Origin: Deltaproteobacteria bacterium
GTDB taxonomy: Bacteria > Myxococcota_A > Polyangia > Nannocystales > Nannocystaceae
DNA length: 64,000 nt
NCBI GenBank assembly: GCA_016709225.1
Contig: JADJEE010000002.1
Location: forward strand, 682,001-746,000
Reading direction: 5' to 3'
Part shown: piece after piece, positions 46,798 through 54,920 of the stretch
Layout of the letters: every line of letters starts with the position of its first letter
Numbering within the stretch: position 1 is the stretch's first letter
Notes under the pieces: model-generated
Databases searched by the model: none
What the model saw: the letters and a program-made list of their open reading frames with translations, nothing else
Told to the model about the DNA's origin: nothing
Translations under genes and position numbers: made by a program

Positions 46798-47244
46798 TCA
46801 ACTCTCTTGGACTTCAAGTCGGGTAGCGCCCGCAGCTCGTGCGAGGTACTCAAGCGGGCCGATGCTGAAGGGGTCGCTGAGCGCCTGAAGCCGCACCGTC
46901 CAGCCGCTCGGCGTGCGTTCGCTGCTCCACCACTCCCACCCGGGCGACTTCATCGCGTCGAGCCAGGAGCCGAAATCCCAGAGGTCCGGGTCGTGGAGCA
47001 CCTGATCCATCGTACGCTCTCGGAACGGCTCGACAAACCATCGGGGAAGATGCGATTCCCACCACGTGTCGTCCCGCCACCCTCGACGACGCCGCTCGGC
47101 GACGAGACGCATGACCTCGCGCATCCGCGAAAGCGACGCGGCGGGGTCGCCGTCCACGAGGGCCACGACCCGTACTTCGACGGGCGGAGCGGGCTCGCCG
47201 TGGAGATTCTCGTCGACCCTGGAGCGTTCCTCGTTTCCCGTCAT
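46798..47244 (-). CDS. putative immunity protein 1 (downstream of RHS1)
   Basis: A 148-residue protein. Its ATG overlaps the TGA of RHS1 (ATGA, 47244-47241), so the two are translationally coupled. It is acidic and Trp-rich (RGWRDDTWWESHLPRW, SPGWEWWSSERTPSGW), with an N-terminal VRVVALVDGDPAASL. No family was recognised. The position and lack of an export signal fit a cytoplasmic immunity protein against the RHS1 tip. The base composition is less GC-rich than that of neighbouring housekeeping genes. Confidence 0.72.
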   Translation of the reverse strand: MTGNEERSRVDENLHGEPAPPVEVRVVALVDGDPAASLSRMREVMRLVAERRRRGWRDDTWWESHLPRWFVEPFRERTMDQVLHDPDLWDFGSWLDAMKSPGWEWWSSERTPSGWTVRLQALSDPFSIGPLEYLARAAGATRLEVQES

Positions 47245-49022
47245 TGCTTGCGAACCCTGACGCTACCAGGCACGACGCTGTCGAGCAGATCCTGGAACAT
47301 GTTGGAAGGGATTCCGAACTGATCAGGGCCGCGCGTCTCGTCAACGCGCTGCGCCGCACCAGGTGACGAGCGCCCAGCGCGTTGAGGTACCGAGGTCGTC
47401 CGAAGAGTCGTGGCGAACTCAGAACTCACCTCGAACTCGACCAGCACGGCCGTGTCCCCGCGCCGACCGAGGAACTCCAGTGCTCGGCCCTCTTGGCCGA
47501 GGTTGATGTAGAGCATGTCATCGCCCTGAATCGAGAGTTCTCCACCTTCACCGACCGCGAAGCGCTCCTTGCTGGCGTTCGGGAGCGTTCCGCCCTGCAC
47601 GCGATAGACCTTCTCTCCCCCCTCTGCGGCTACCCGCTCGGCTTCACGGGATGCATTGCCTTCCGCCGTCCGGACGGCGGCAGAGCGTATCACCTTCTTC
47701 CCGTTGCTGAAGAGCGTGATGACACGTTCGGCCCCATGCTCGGCTACCCCTGCTGCCGGTGCAGCGATGTCCAGGTACGCGAGCGCCGCTTCACCGAGCG
47801 CGCCCGCCACGTGGCCTGACGCCTCGAGGTATTGTCTTCGCGACCAAGCATCACCGGCGTCATGCGTATGATGTGTGGCGGCGATTGCCGGACCGATTCC
47901 GGGTGCATATGCAAATGGACGCAGCGCGATGTCTTCCGCGATGGCGTCGCCGAGCTCCGTCAGTGTCGGCATGCGCGTGACGGTGTCGAGCCAGCCTCGG
48001 CTTGCTGTATAGCGGCGTTGCAGTTGAACTGCCGCCTGAAGGCCGCCGACCTCAATCCGCTGGCGGGCCATTGCCTCGGAGAATTGCCTGCGGGACGCTG
48101 TCGCTGCTGCATCTCGCGCATCGAGGGCGAGTAGCTGCGCCTCGATTGCTGTGTGCCGGGCCTGCAAGAGTGCGCGTTCGACGACTAGTCCCGGAGTCTC
48201 AGCCGCCGAACCGCTCGTGTCCCGCAACGTGACGGGGCTCCCGCGGCAGTACGCATACCGATTGACCCCATCCGCGAGCCCTGTGGGGTCCGCGGCCGTC
48301 CAGCGCCCCAACCACGCCGCGTAGTACCGCGCCCCGAGGTGATACAGCCCGGTCTCCTCGTCGCGCTCCTTGCCGATGTACCGGTACCGCTTCGCGCTGA
48401 CCTCGACCGCGCCGTCGTTCGCCGCGTAGCTCGTGGTCCCGAACGGATGAAACTCCTCGTACGAGATCACCGCCGCATCACCATCGAGCTCGAGCGAAGC
48501 CGAGTCGAGGTGATTGCCATGCTGGAACCGCGGCACGCTCACGGGCGCCGCGACGGGCTCCCCGTCGTCGACCGTCAGCGTCTCGACCAAGCACAGCCGC
48601 CGCGCCCCATCGCCGACATGCAACGTCTGCCGCTCCATCTCCGGCGCGACATCATTCGCGGCCCGCTCGCGGTACAGCTCGAACTCCCCAAGGTAGACCC
48701 GCTCGCGCACGCGCGAGCCCGAGGCGTTGCGCTGCACCTTGCGCACCCGCGCTCCGCTGGCGTCGTACACGAACCACACCTCGCCGCCACCACCCAAGTC
48801 GCAGTGCTGCAGTCGGTCGGCGTGGTCCCACGCCATCGCTGCGAGGTGCGGCATGCTCGTCATGTTGCCATGCTCGTCATAGCTGTACGAGTGCGAGAAC
48901 GGCTCCGCAGCCTCGCCCGGCGCCGAGTTGCGCAGCAGCCGGTTGCCGCCGGGCGCGTACGCACACCGCCGCGTGAAGTTGCCACCCGCCGCGGTGTGCC
49001 GCAGCTCCACGATGTTCCCCAC
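47241..49022 (-). CDS. RHS1: 5'-truncated RHS core with toxin tip 1
   Basis: 593 residues readable from an internal GTG. The frame is blocked upstream by TGA near 49118, so the long N-terminal part of a normal RHS protein is missing. Residues 1-270 are RHS/YD repeats ending in the core (YRYIGKERDEETGLYHLGAR, then ADGVNRYAYCRG and DTSG), which normally encloses and cleaves off the tip. Residues 285-468 are a hydrophobic helical pre-toxin region. Residues 469-593 are a unique tip (KVYRVQGGTLPNASKERF, LYINLGQEGRALEFLGRRGD). This is possibly an ADP-ribosyltransferase-like fold because of the early VYR and the following strands, but no catalytic residue is certain. Confidence 0.82.
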   Translation of the reverse strand: MGNIVELRHTAAGGNFTRRCAYAPGGNRLLRNSAPGEAAEPFSHSYSYDEHGNMTSMPHLAAMAWDHADRLQHCDLGGGGEVWFVYDASGARVRKVQRNASGSRVRERVYLGEFELYRERAANDVAPEMERQTLHVGDGARRLCLVETLTVDDGEPVAAPVSVPRFQHGNHLDSASLELDGDAAVISYEEFHPFGTTSYAANDGAVEVSAKRYRYIGKERDEETGLYHLGARYYAAWLGRWTAADPTGLADGVNRYAYCRGSPVTLRDTSGSAAETPGLVVERALLQARHTAIEAQLLALDARDAAATASRRQFSEAMARQRIEVGGLQAAVQLQRRYTASRGWLDTVTRMPTLTELGDAIAEDIALRPFAYAPGIGPAIAATHHTHDAGDAWSRRQYLEASGHVAGALGEAALAYLDIAAPAAGVAEHGAERVITLFSNGKKVIRSAAVRTAEGNASREAERVAAEGGEKVYRVQGGTLPNASKERFAVGEGGELSIQGDDMLYINLGQEGRALEFLGRRGDTAVLVEFEVSSEFATTLRTTSVPQRAGRSSPGAAQRVDETRGPDQFGIPSNMFQDLLDSVVPGSVRVRKQ

Positions 49023-49097
49023 CGCGTCCCACGCGTACGTCTCCTCGTACCTCCGCAGCGCCGCCGGGTCGTCCGCGTGCGGCTGCGGGCTGAAGGC
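47618..49097 (-). repeat. 1480-bp direct repeat, copy A
   Basis: Nearly identical to 52293-53772 (constant offset of 4675 bases, about ten single-base differences, no indels). It spans the RHS core and the pre-toxin region. Homology ends abruptly on one side where the toxin tips begin and on the other where the RHS fragment is cut. Confidence 0.95.
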
Positions 49098-49461
49098 TTG
49101 GAACGGGTCGGGTCACCCGTGCCCAAGCGCACCCAGATCTCAATGCGCCGCGAGCTCGTCCGGGCCCCTCGGGCGCGGCGGAGGCTCTTGGCACGCAGTG
49201 CTCGCGGCGAGATGTACTTCCACGCTGCCCAACTTGCTCGAGGTCGCCCTACCCCATCGCCTCCGCCCACGACCGACGGGGCGCGTCGCTCGGTCTCGTG
49301 GCTGAGCGTCGCCGACGTCACGCTCGGCGCGCGCCTGTCGATCAGCATCACGCCAACTCGGACTCACGGAACGCTTCGATCGACCCACGAATTCTCCCGG
49401 GGAGCCAAGTTTGGAGGCGATCGCCCTGCACGAGAACTCCCCTCCTTTGCAGATCAGTCGA
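49098..49461. other. junction sequence between RHS1 and immunity gene 2
   Basis: 364 bases that are not RHS. Frames on both strands are open for short stretches, but none resembles a known protein and no transposase or inverted repeat was found. AAAGGAGGGGAG on the minus strand near 49445-49434 resembles a ribosome binding site, but no convincing start follows it in the RHS frame. Confidence 0.4.
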
Positions 49462-49899
49462 TCAGTCACGCGTGCCGAACTTCGTCATCCACTCGGCGAA
49501 GCGCGTGCTCATGGCAGCATCTTCGACCGTGCAGTCCAATTGGCCGAGGACCTCAGCTGCGACAATACGCCGAGTGTTCTTTGTCTCACCATCGAGCTGA
49601 TCGCACACTCGAATTTCAATGTCACCTCCAACCGTCTGCAAGAAGTCGGAAATGCGAGCCCTGATGCGAGCCCAGTTCGTTGCCTTTGCTTCGCCGCCTG
49701 CGGAGGTGGCTCCGAGTGCGCGGATCTCTGCGACCGTGAGTTCATCGGCTGGCACCATTGCGAAGATCCTGAGCTTCTGGACGGGGTCCCACGCGACCAT
49801 CGAGGCGTACTGCCACCGCCCATCGTGCCCTTGGATGAATCCCTCGGTGATTCCGTCATGCCAGCCGACGATCAGAAGATGTTGTGCGACAGGTCCCAT
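49462..49899 (-). CDS. putative immunity protein 2 (downstream of RHS2)
   Basis: A 145-residue protein starting 5 bases after the RHS2 stop. It begins MGPVAQHLLIVGWHDGITEG and continues FIQGHDGRWQYASMVAWDP and AMVPADELTVAEIRALGATS. It has no signal peptide and a clearly lower GC content than flanking chromosomal genes (for example AATTTCAATGTCACC near 49612). No family was recognised. Location indicates an immunity protein for toxin tip 2. Confidence 0.7.
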   Translation of the reverse strand: MGPVAQHLLIVGWHDGITEGFIQGHDGRWQYASMVAWDPVQKLRIFAMVPADELTVAEIRALGATSAGGEAKATNWARIRARISDFLQTVGGDIEIRVCDQLDGETKNTRRIVAAEVLGQLDCTVEDAAMSTRFAEWMTKFGTRD

Positions 49900-49904
49900 A
49901 GTTC

Positions 49905-51511
49905 TTATCCCTTGGGGCGAAACAATCTGTTAAAGAGGGCAGCAACCTCGTCTGTGACCGGTTTGGGGAGGTGCACGGTGTGGTGCCGCGGGTCCTCCCC
50001 TGTTTGTTCGACCTTGAAATGCTCCTCGACCTCAGAGCGCGGCGAGGAGCGGTGCGGACTCCCGGGGCCCTCGGCCTTCTTCCCTGAGCGCGTCGACACC
50101 CCGTGCGGAAAGCCGTGCGCTTCGGCCCTCGCGGCATCTGCGGCCAGGTCTGCCGCTGACTCCGGACCGGGGCCAAAGCGCTTCAGGTGATCGTTCGGCC
50201 CGCCGCTCCCTGCGGCTACCGCCCCGGGCTCGGCGGCCCCGGTTCGCCGGGTCGACGCGCCTTCCGCCCTCACCCTGGCCGCCGCGACCGACTCCCTGCC
50301 GGCCGCGCGCGCCTCGCCTACGGCAGCCTTCAGGCTGCCTCGAGTGACACCGCTGGCCCCGTTGGCGAACAGTCGCGCTCCGCCACGCACGGCGGGTGCA
50401 ACGAAGAACGTCATCGCCTCTGCGCTGGTGAACGCGACGTCGATCGCGACCTTCTTCGCCGCGTTCTCGAAGCGCGCCTCATCCCCCATCCCCCACGCCG
50501 CCCCAGCCTGTGCGGCATCATGCGGGAGGTCATAGAGACCCATGAACGGTACAAACTCGAGAACCTCCGGGCGGTAGTAGTGCTCGGCGTCCTCCGCGTC
50601 GAGTCTCCGTACGTCCGCCCTCCACTGTGCGGCCTCGTACTCACCTGTCGTCTTTCGAGGTCTGACAGGCGTCGCCTCGGCGGCCGTGGTCACGACCTCT
50701 TCGAACGCCTGCTGCACGTCACCTCCCGCCATGGCCGTGAGGAGAGCAGCGTGCATCGCGGCGATATGAGACTCGCGTAGGTCGGTTGCGATCGGCTCGG
50801 TCGCTCGACCGCTCGTGTCCCGACTCGAGGCCGGATTCCCGCGGCAGTACGCATACCGATTGACCCCATCCGCGAGCCCTGTGGGATCCGCCGCCGTCCA
50901 GCGCCCCAGCCAGCTCGCGTAGTACCGCGCCCCGAGGTGATACAGCCCGGTCTCCTCGTCGCGCTCCTTGCCGATGTACCGGTACCGCTTCGCGCTCACC
51001 TCGACCGCGCCGTCGTTCGCCGCGTAGCTCGTGGTCCCGAACGGATGAAACTCCTCGTACGAGATCACCGCCGCATCACCATCGAGCTCGAGCGAAGCCG
51101 AGTCGAGGTGATTGCCATGCTGGAACCGCGGCACGCTCACGGGCGCCGCGACGGGTTCCCGTCGTCGACCGTCAGCGTCTCGACCAAGCACAGCCGCCGC
51201 GCCCCATCGCCGACATGCAACGTCTGCCGCTCCATCTCCGGCGCGACGTCGTTCGCGGCCCGCTCGCGGTACAGCTCGAACTCCCCCAGGTAGACCCGCT
51301 CGCGCACGCGCGAGCCCGAGGCGTTGCGCTGCACCTTGCGCACCCGCGCTCCGCTGGCGTCGTACACGAACCACACCTCGCCGCCACCACCCAAGTCGCA
51401 GTGCTGCAGTCGGTCGGCGTGGTCCCACGCCATCGCTGCGAGGTGCGGCATGCTCGTCATGTTGCCATGCTCGTCGTAGCTGTACGAGTGCGAGAACGGC
51501 TGACCTCGCAA
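49905..51511 (-). pseudogene. RHS2: frameshifted, 5'-truncated RHS core with toxin tip 2
   Basis: The RHS reading frame opens at about 51567 (after TAA) and follows the core from 51501 down to about 51160. There a C missing from the run at 51158-51160, compared with the other two copies, shifts it. The second frame continues to 49905 and encodes the end of the core (DGVNRYAYCRGNPASSRDTS) and a 300-residue C-terminus. This includes a hydrophobic pre-toxin segment (FVPFMGLYDLPHDAAQAG) and a tip ending HGFPHGVSTRSGK, EVEEHFKVEQTGEDPRHHTV and PKPVTDEVAALFNRLF. The tip belongs to no family I recognise. A sequencing error could explain the shift. Confidence 0.78.
50808..51501 (-). repeat. RHS core repeat, copy C (694 bp)
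   Basis: Matches 48210-48904 and 52885-53579 with scattered substitutions near its left end and one deleted base. Homology stops at ACCGCTCGTGTCCCG on the toxin side and at GAGAACGGCT on the other side. Confidence 0.9.
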
Positions 51512-51583
51512 CCCCTCGCCCGCGTGATGAAGAGCATTGGGACGACTGCGCTTGTCTGGTTACCCGGCACCCAGGACCTCGCG

Positions 51584-51934
51584 CTAGACAAAATCCGCCG
51601 CCATTCGCATCGCTGAAAAGGCTATGTACTCAGCCGTGGGGTGGGCGGACTCTGCCTCGGGCCCCGCGAGCCACGCGTCGAGCAGATCGTCGATCAGTGC
51701 AATCGTTTCCACAAGGTGGTCCTTGGCAGACTGCGGCGCCCGCTCGACGAGTTTCGCTCGCTCCGTGTCGTCCGCCTCGCCCCACAGTTCAGCGAGCGGG
51801 AGGTAGCGGCGAAGCGGCTGGGGAACGTGACTTGGGTCGAGAAGCCGACCACGCTGTTCCCTCAAGAAGTCAGGATACAGTCGCATCATTTTGGCAAGGA
51901 AGTCCGCGTCGTTCATGTGCACCTCGGCCTTCAT
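51584..51934 (-). CDS. putative immunity protein 3 (downstream of RHS3)
   Basis: A 116-residue protein whose ATG overlaps the RHS3 stop (ATGA at 51934-51931); an ATG 18 bases later is also possible. It is all-helical in appearance and acidic (LPLAELWGEADDTERAKLVE, LIDDLLDAWLAGPEAESAHP). No family was recognised. Coupling to the RHS3 tip, which looks like a nuclease, supports a role as its inhibitor. Confidence 0.72.
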   Translation of the reverse strand: MKAEVHMNDADFLAKMMRLYPDFLREQRGRLLDPSHVPQPLRRYLPLAELWGEADDTERAKLVERAPQSAKDHLVETIALIDDLLDAWLAGPEAESAHPTAEYIAFSAMRMAADFV

Positions 51935-54906
51935 CGCCCCCGATGGAGTGCGCCCTTCATGCGCTCGAACCAGCGCCAGTAGTCAGCGCGAACCTGCCGC
52001 GGCACGCCGGCGGCATCGAACATTTTCTCCGAGAGTCTGCGCATTTGATCCTCGGAAACCTTCGCCCAGTCGAATACTCCGCCCATTTCTGCTTTCATCT
52101 CGGCGCGCCACCTATTGTACACGCCGAAGGTTCTCGCATGCGCCTCGGCAGGCATTAAGATCGCGGGTGCCTCATCCGGGTTGTACGCCGGGTGGTGTTT
52201 CTTCATCCATGCAGACATCACGCCGTGATGCGACTGCGCGCCACCCGGCCTCGGCGATGGGTGATCGCCATGCCTCGCCAGCCTGAACGCTTCCCCCTCT
52301 GCGGCTACCCGCTCGGCTTCACGGGATGCATTGCCTTCCGCCGTCCGGACGGCGGCAGAGCGTATCACCTTCTTCCCGTTGCTGAAGAGCGTGATGACAC
52401 GTTCGGCCCCATGCTCGGCTACCCCTGCTGCCGGTGCAGCGATGTCCAGGTACGCGAGCGCCGCTTCACCGAGCGCGCCCGCCACGTGGCCTGACGCCTC
52501 GAGGTATTGTCTTCGCGACCAAGCATCACCGGCGTCATGCGTATGATGTGTGGCGGCGATTGCCGGACCGATTCCGGGTGCATATGCAAATGGACGCAGC
52601 GCGATGTCTTCCGCGATGGCGTCGCCGAGCTCCGTCAGTGTCGGCATGCGCGTGACGGTGTCGAGCCAGCCTCGGCTTGCTGTATAGCGGCGTTGCAGTT
52701 GAACTGCCGCCTGAAGGCCGCCGACCTCAATCCGGTGGCGGGCCATTGCCTCGGAGAATTGCCTGCGGGACGCTGTCGCTGCTGCATCTCGCGCATCGAG
52801 GGCGAGTAGCTGCGCCTCGATTGCTGTGTGCCGGGCCTGCAAGAGTGCGCGTTCGACGACTAGTCCCGGAGTCTCAGCCGCCGAACCGCTCGTGTCCCGC
52901 AACGTGACGGGGCTCCCGCGGCAGTACGCATACCGATTGACCCCATCCGCGAGCCCTGTGGGGTCCGCGGCCGTCCAGCGCCCCAACCACGCCGCGTAGT
53001 ACCGCGCCCCGAGGTGATACAGCCCGGTCTCCTCGTCGCGCTCCTTGCCGATGTACCGGTACCGCTTCGCGCTCACCTCGACCGCGCCGTCATTCGCCGC
53101 GTAGCTCGTGGTCCCGAACGGATGAAACTCCTCGTACGAGAACACCGCCGCATCACCATCGAGCTCGAGCGAAGCCGAGTCGAGGTGATTGCCATGCTGG
53201 AACCGCGGCACGCTCACGGGCGCCGCGACGGGTTCCCCGTCGTCGACCGTCAGCGTCTCGACCAAGCACAGCCGCCGCGCCCCATCGCCGACATGCAACG
53301 TCTGCCGCTCCATCTCCGGCGCGACATCATTCGCGGCCCGCTCGCGGTACAGCTCGAACTCCCCCAGGTAGACCCGCTCGCGCACGCGCGAGCCCGAGGC
53401 GTTGCGCTGCACCTTGCGCACCCGCGCACCGCTGGCGTCGTACACGAACCACACCTCGCCGCCACCACCCAAGTCGCAGTGCTGCAGTCGGTCGGCGTGG
53501 TCCCACGCCATCGCTGCGAGGTGCGGCATGCTCGTCATGTTGCCATGCTCGTCGTAGCTGTACGAGTGCGAGAACGGCTCCGCAGCCTCGCCCGGCGCCG
53601 AGTTGCGCAGCAGCCGGTTGCCGCCGGGCGCGTACGCATACCGCCGCGTGAAGTTGCCACCCGCCGCGGTGTGCCGCAGCTCCACGATGTTCCCCACCGC
53701 GTCCCACGCGTACGTCTCCTCGTACCTCCGCAGCGCCGCCGGGTCGTCCGCGTGCGGCTGCGGGCTGAAGGCCAAGTCCGTATCCACCGGTTGCGTCAGC
53801 GAGCGCAGCTCCCGACCGCTCGAAGCGCTCAACCGGTACAGCGCGTCGTACTCGAACCGCTGGTCCGCGCTCACCACGTCGTTGTCGAAGAACACCCGCT
53901 GCTGCGCGCCGTCGCGGATCTCCACGATGTTGCCGACGGGGTCGTAGGTGTACCGCAGGTCCTGCAGGACGGCGTCGTCGATGGCTCGCACCAACCGCAT
54001 GCGCGAGAGCCGAAACGTGTCGGGCTCGTAGGCGTAGCTCGCCGTGGTGCCGTTGCCGTGCACGCACCGCAGCCGCTGACCGCGGGCGTCGTAGTCGACC
54101 GCCGTCACGATCGCGCTCGGCTCCGCCGCGCCCCGCACGCGCACGTCGACCGCCTCGAGTAGACCCGCTTCGTTGAACCGCGTGCGCGTCTCGGAGCCGT
54201 CGGGCGTCGTCCGCGAGACCAAGCGCCCGAGCGCGTCGTACTGCATCGTGGCCACGAACGAGGTCGGCTCGAGCGACGCGTCGGCGCTCGCCGCGATCGC
54301 ATCCGGATCGCTCGCGCCACCCAAGCCGCTCCAATCCTGGGTGCCCTCGAAGGCGACGTTCAATCGCACCGACTGCTGCAGCAGATTCCCCGCGAAGTCA
54401 TGCCGCACATTCGTGTGCTCGCCCGCGCCGTCGTACACGCGAAACACGCGCCCGCGCAGGTTGTCGGCGACCGCGGTCGCGACCTCCTCGCCCCAGACGG
54501 TGCGCGTCACCAGCATCTCGACCCCGCCCGGCGGTGTGACGAACACGTGCGTCCCCCGCCGCAACGCGTCGACCACGACGCGCGATGCGAAGCCGCGCGC
54601 GTTCCAGCTGCGCAGCGGCGCGCCCGCGACATCCACCAACGATCGCTGTCACCCGCCGTCCTCGGACTCGACCTCGAGCACGAGCCCACCCATCGCGTAC
54701 GTCCGCGACTCCGCGATGTTGCCCCGGGCATCGATGACGCGCAACGCGTTGCCCTCGATGTCGAGCTCCGTCCGCGTTCGTAGCACCTGCAGCGCCCCGT
54801 CGCCCGGCTTGCCCATCACCGCGGTCGCGGTGAGCGGCTCGACGCATCGACCGACGGCCGATTGGACAGTGCGATGCGACGCCGATGTCGACGCGGGATC
54901 GCGAGG
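51931..54906 (-). pseudogene. RHS3: truncated RHS with SHH-type nuclease tip
   Basis: The longest RHS fragment. The RHS frame is open from 54906 (VQSAVGRCVEPLTATAVMG) but is interrupted by an in-frame TGA at 54651-54649, where related RHS proteins have a sense codon. It then runs 902 codons to 51931. It contains many YD repeats, the core end shared with RHS1 and the same pre-toxin region. From about residue 783 a unique 120-residue tip begins: AQSHHGVMSAWMKKHHPAYN and PAILMPAEAHARTFGVYNRW. The HH pair and the later H and N fit an HNH/Endo VII fold of the Tox-SHH kind, a DNase. The N-terminal shell and any export region are missing. Confidence 0.8.
52293..53772 (-). repeat. 1480-bp direct repeat, copy B
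   Basis: Partner of 47618-49097. The flanks differ completely: on the toxin side it joins the nuclease tip instead of tip 1, and on the other side it continues into upstream RHS repeats that copy A lacks. Confidence 0.95.
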
Positions 54907-54920
54907 TCACGTCGCTCGCG

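Noticed and set aside
49098..49461. A small coding gene between RHS1 and immunity gene 2
   Set aside because: Short open frames exist but none has a ribosome binding site with a sensible start or resembles a protein.
47618..53772. Insertion sequence or composite transposon flanked by the 1480-bp repeats
   Set aside because: No transposase, integrase, terminal inverted repeat or target duplication was seen. The repeats are RHS coding sequence.
48339..54162. Long plus-strand open frames opposite the RHS fragments (for example 48339-49664 and 53014-54162)
   Set aside because: They mirror the RHS codons on the other strand, repeat in each copy because the DNA repeats, and are Arg/His-rich, as antisense frames of high-GC genes are.
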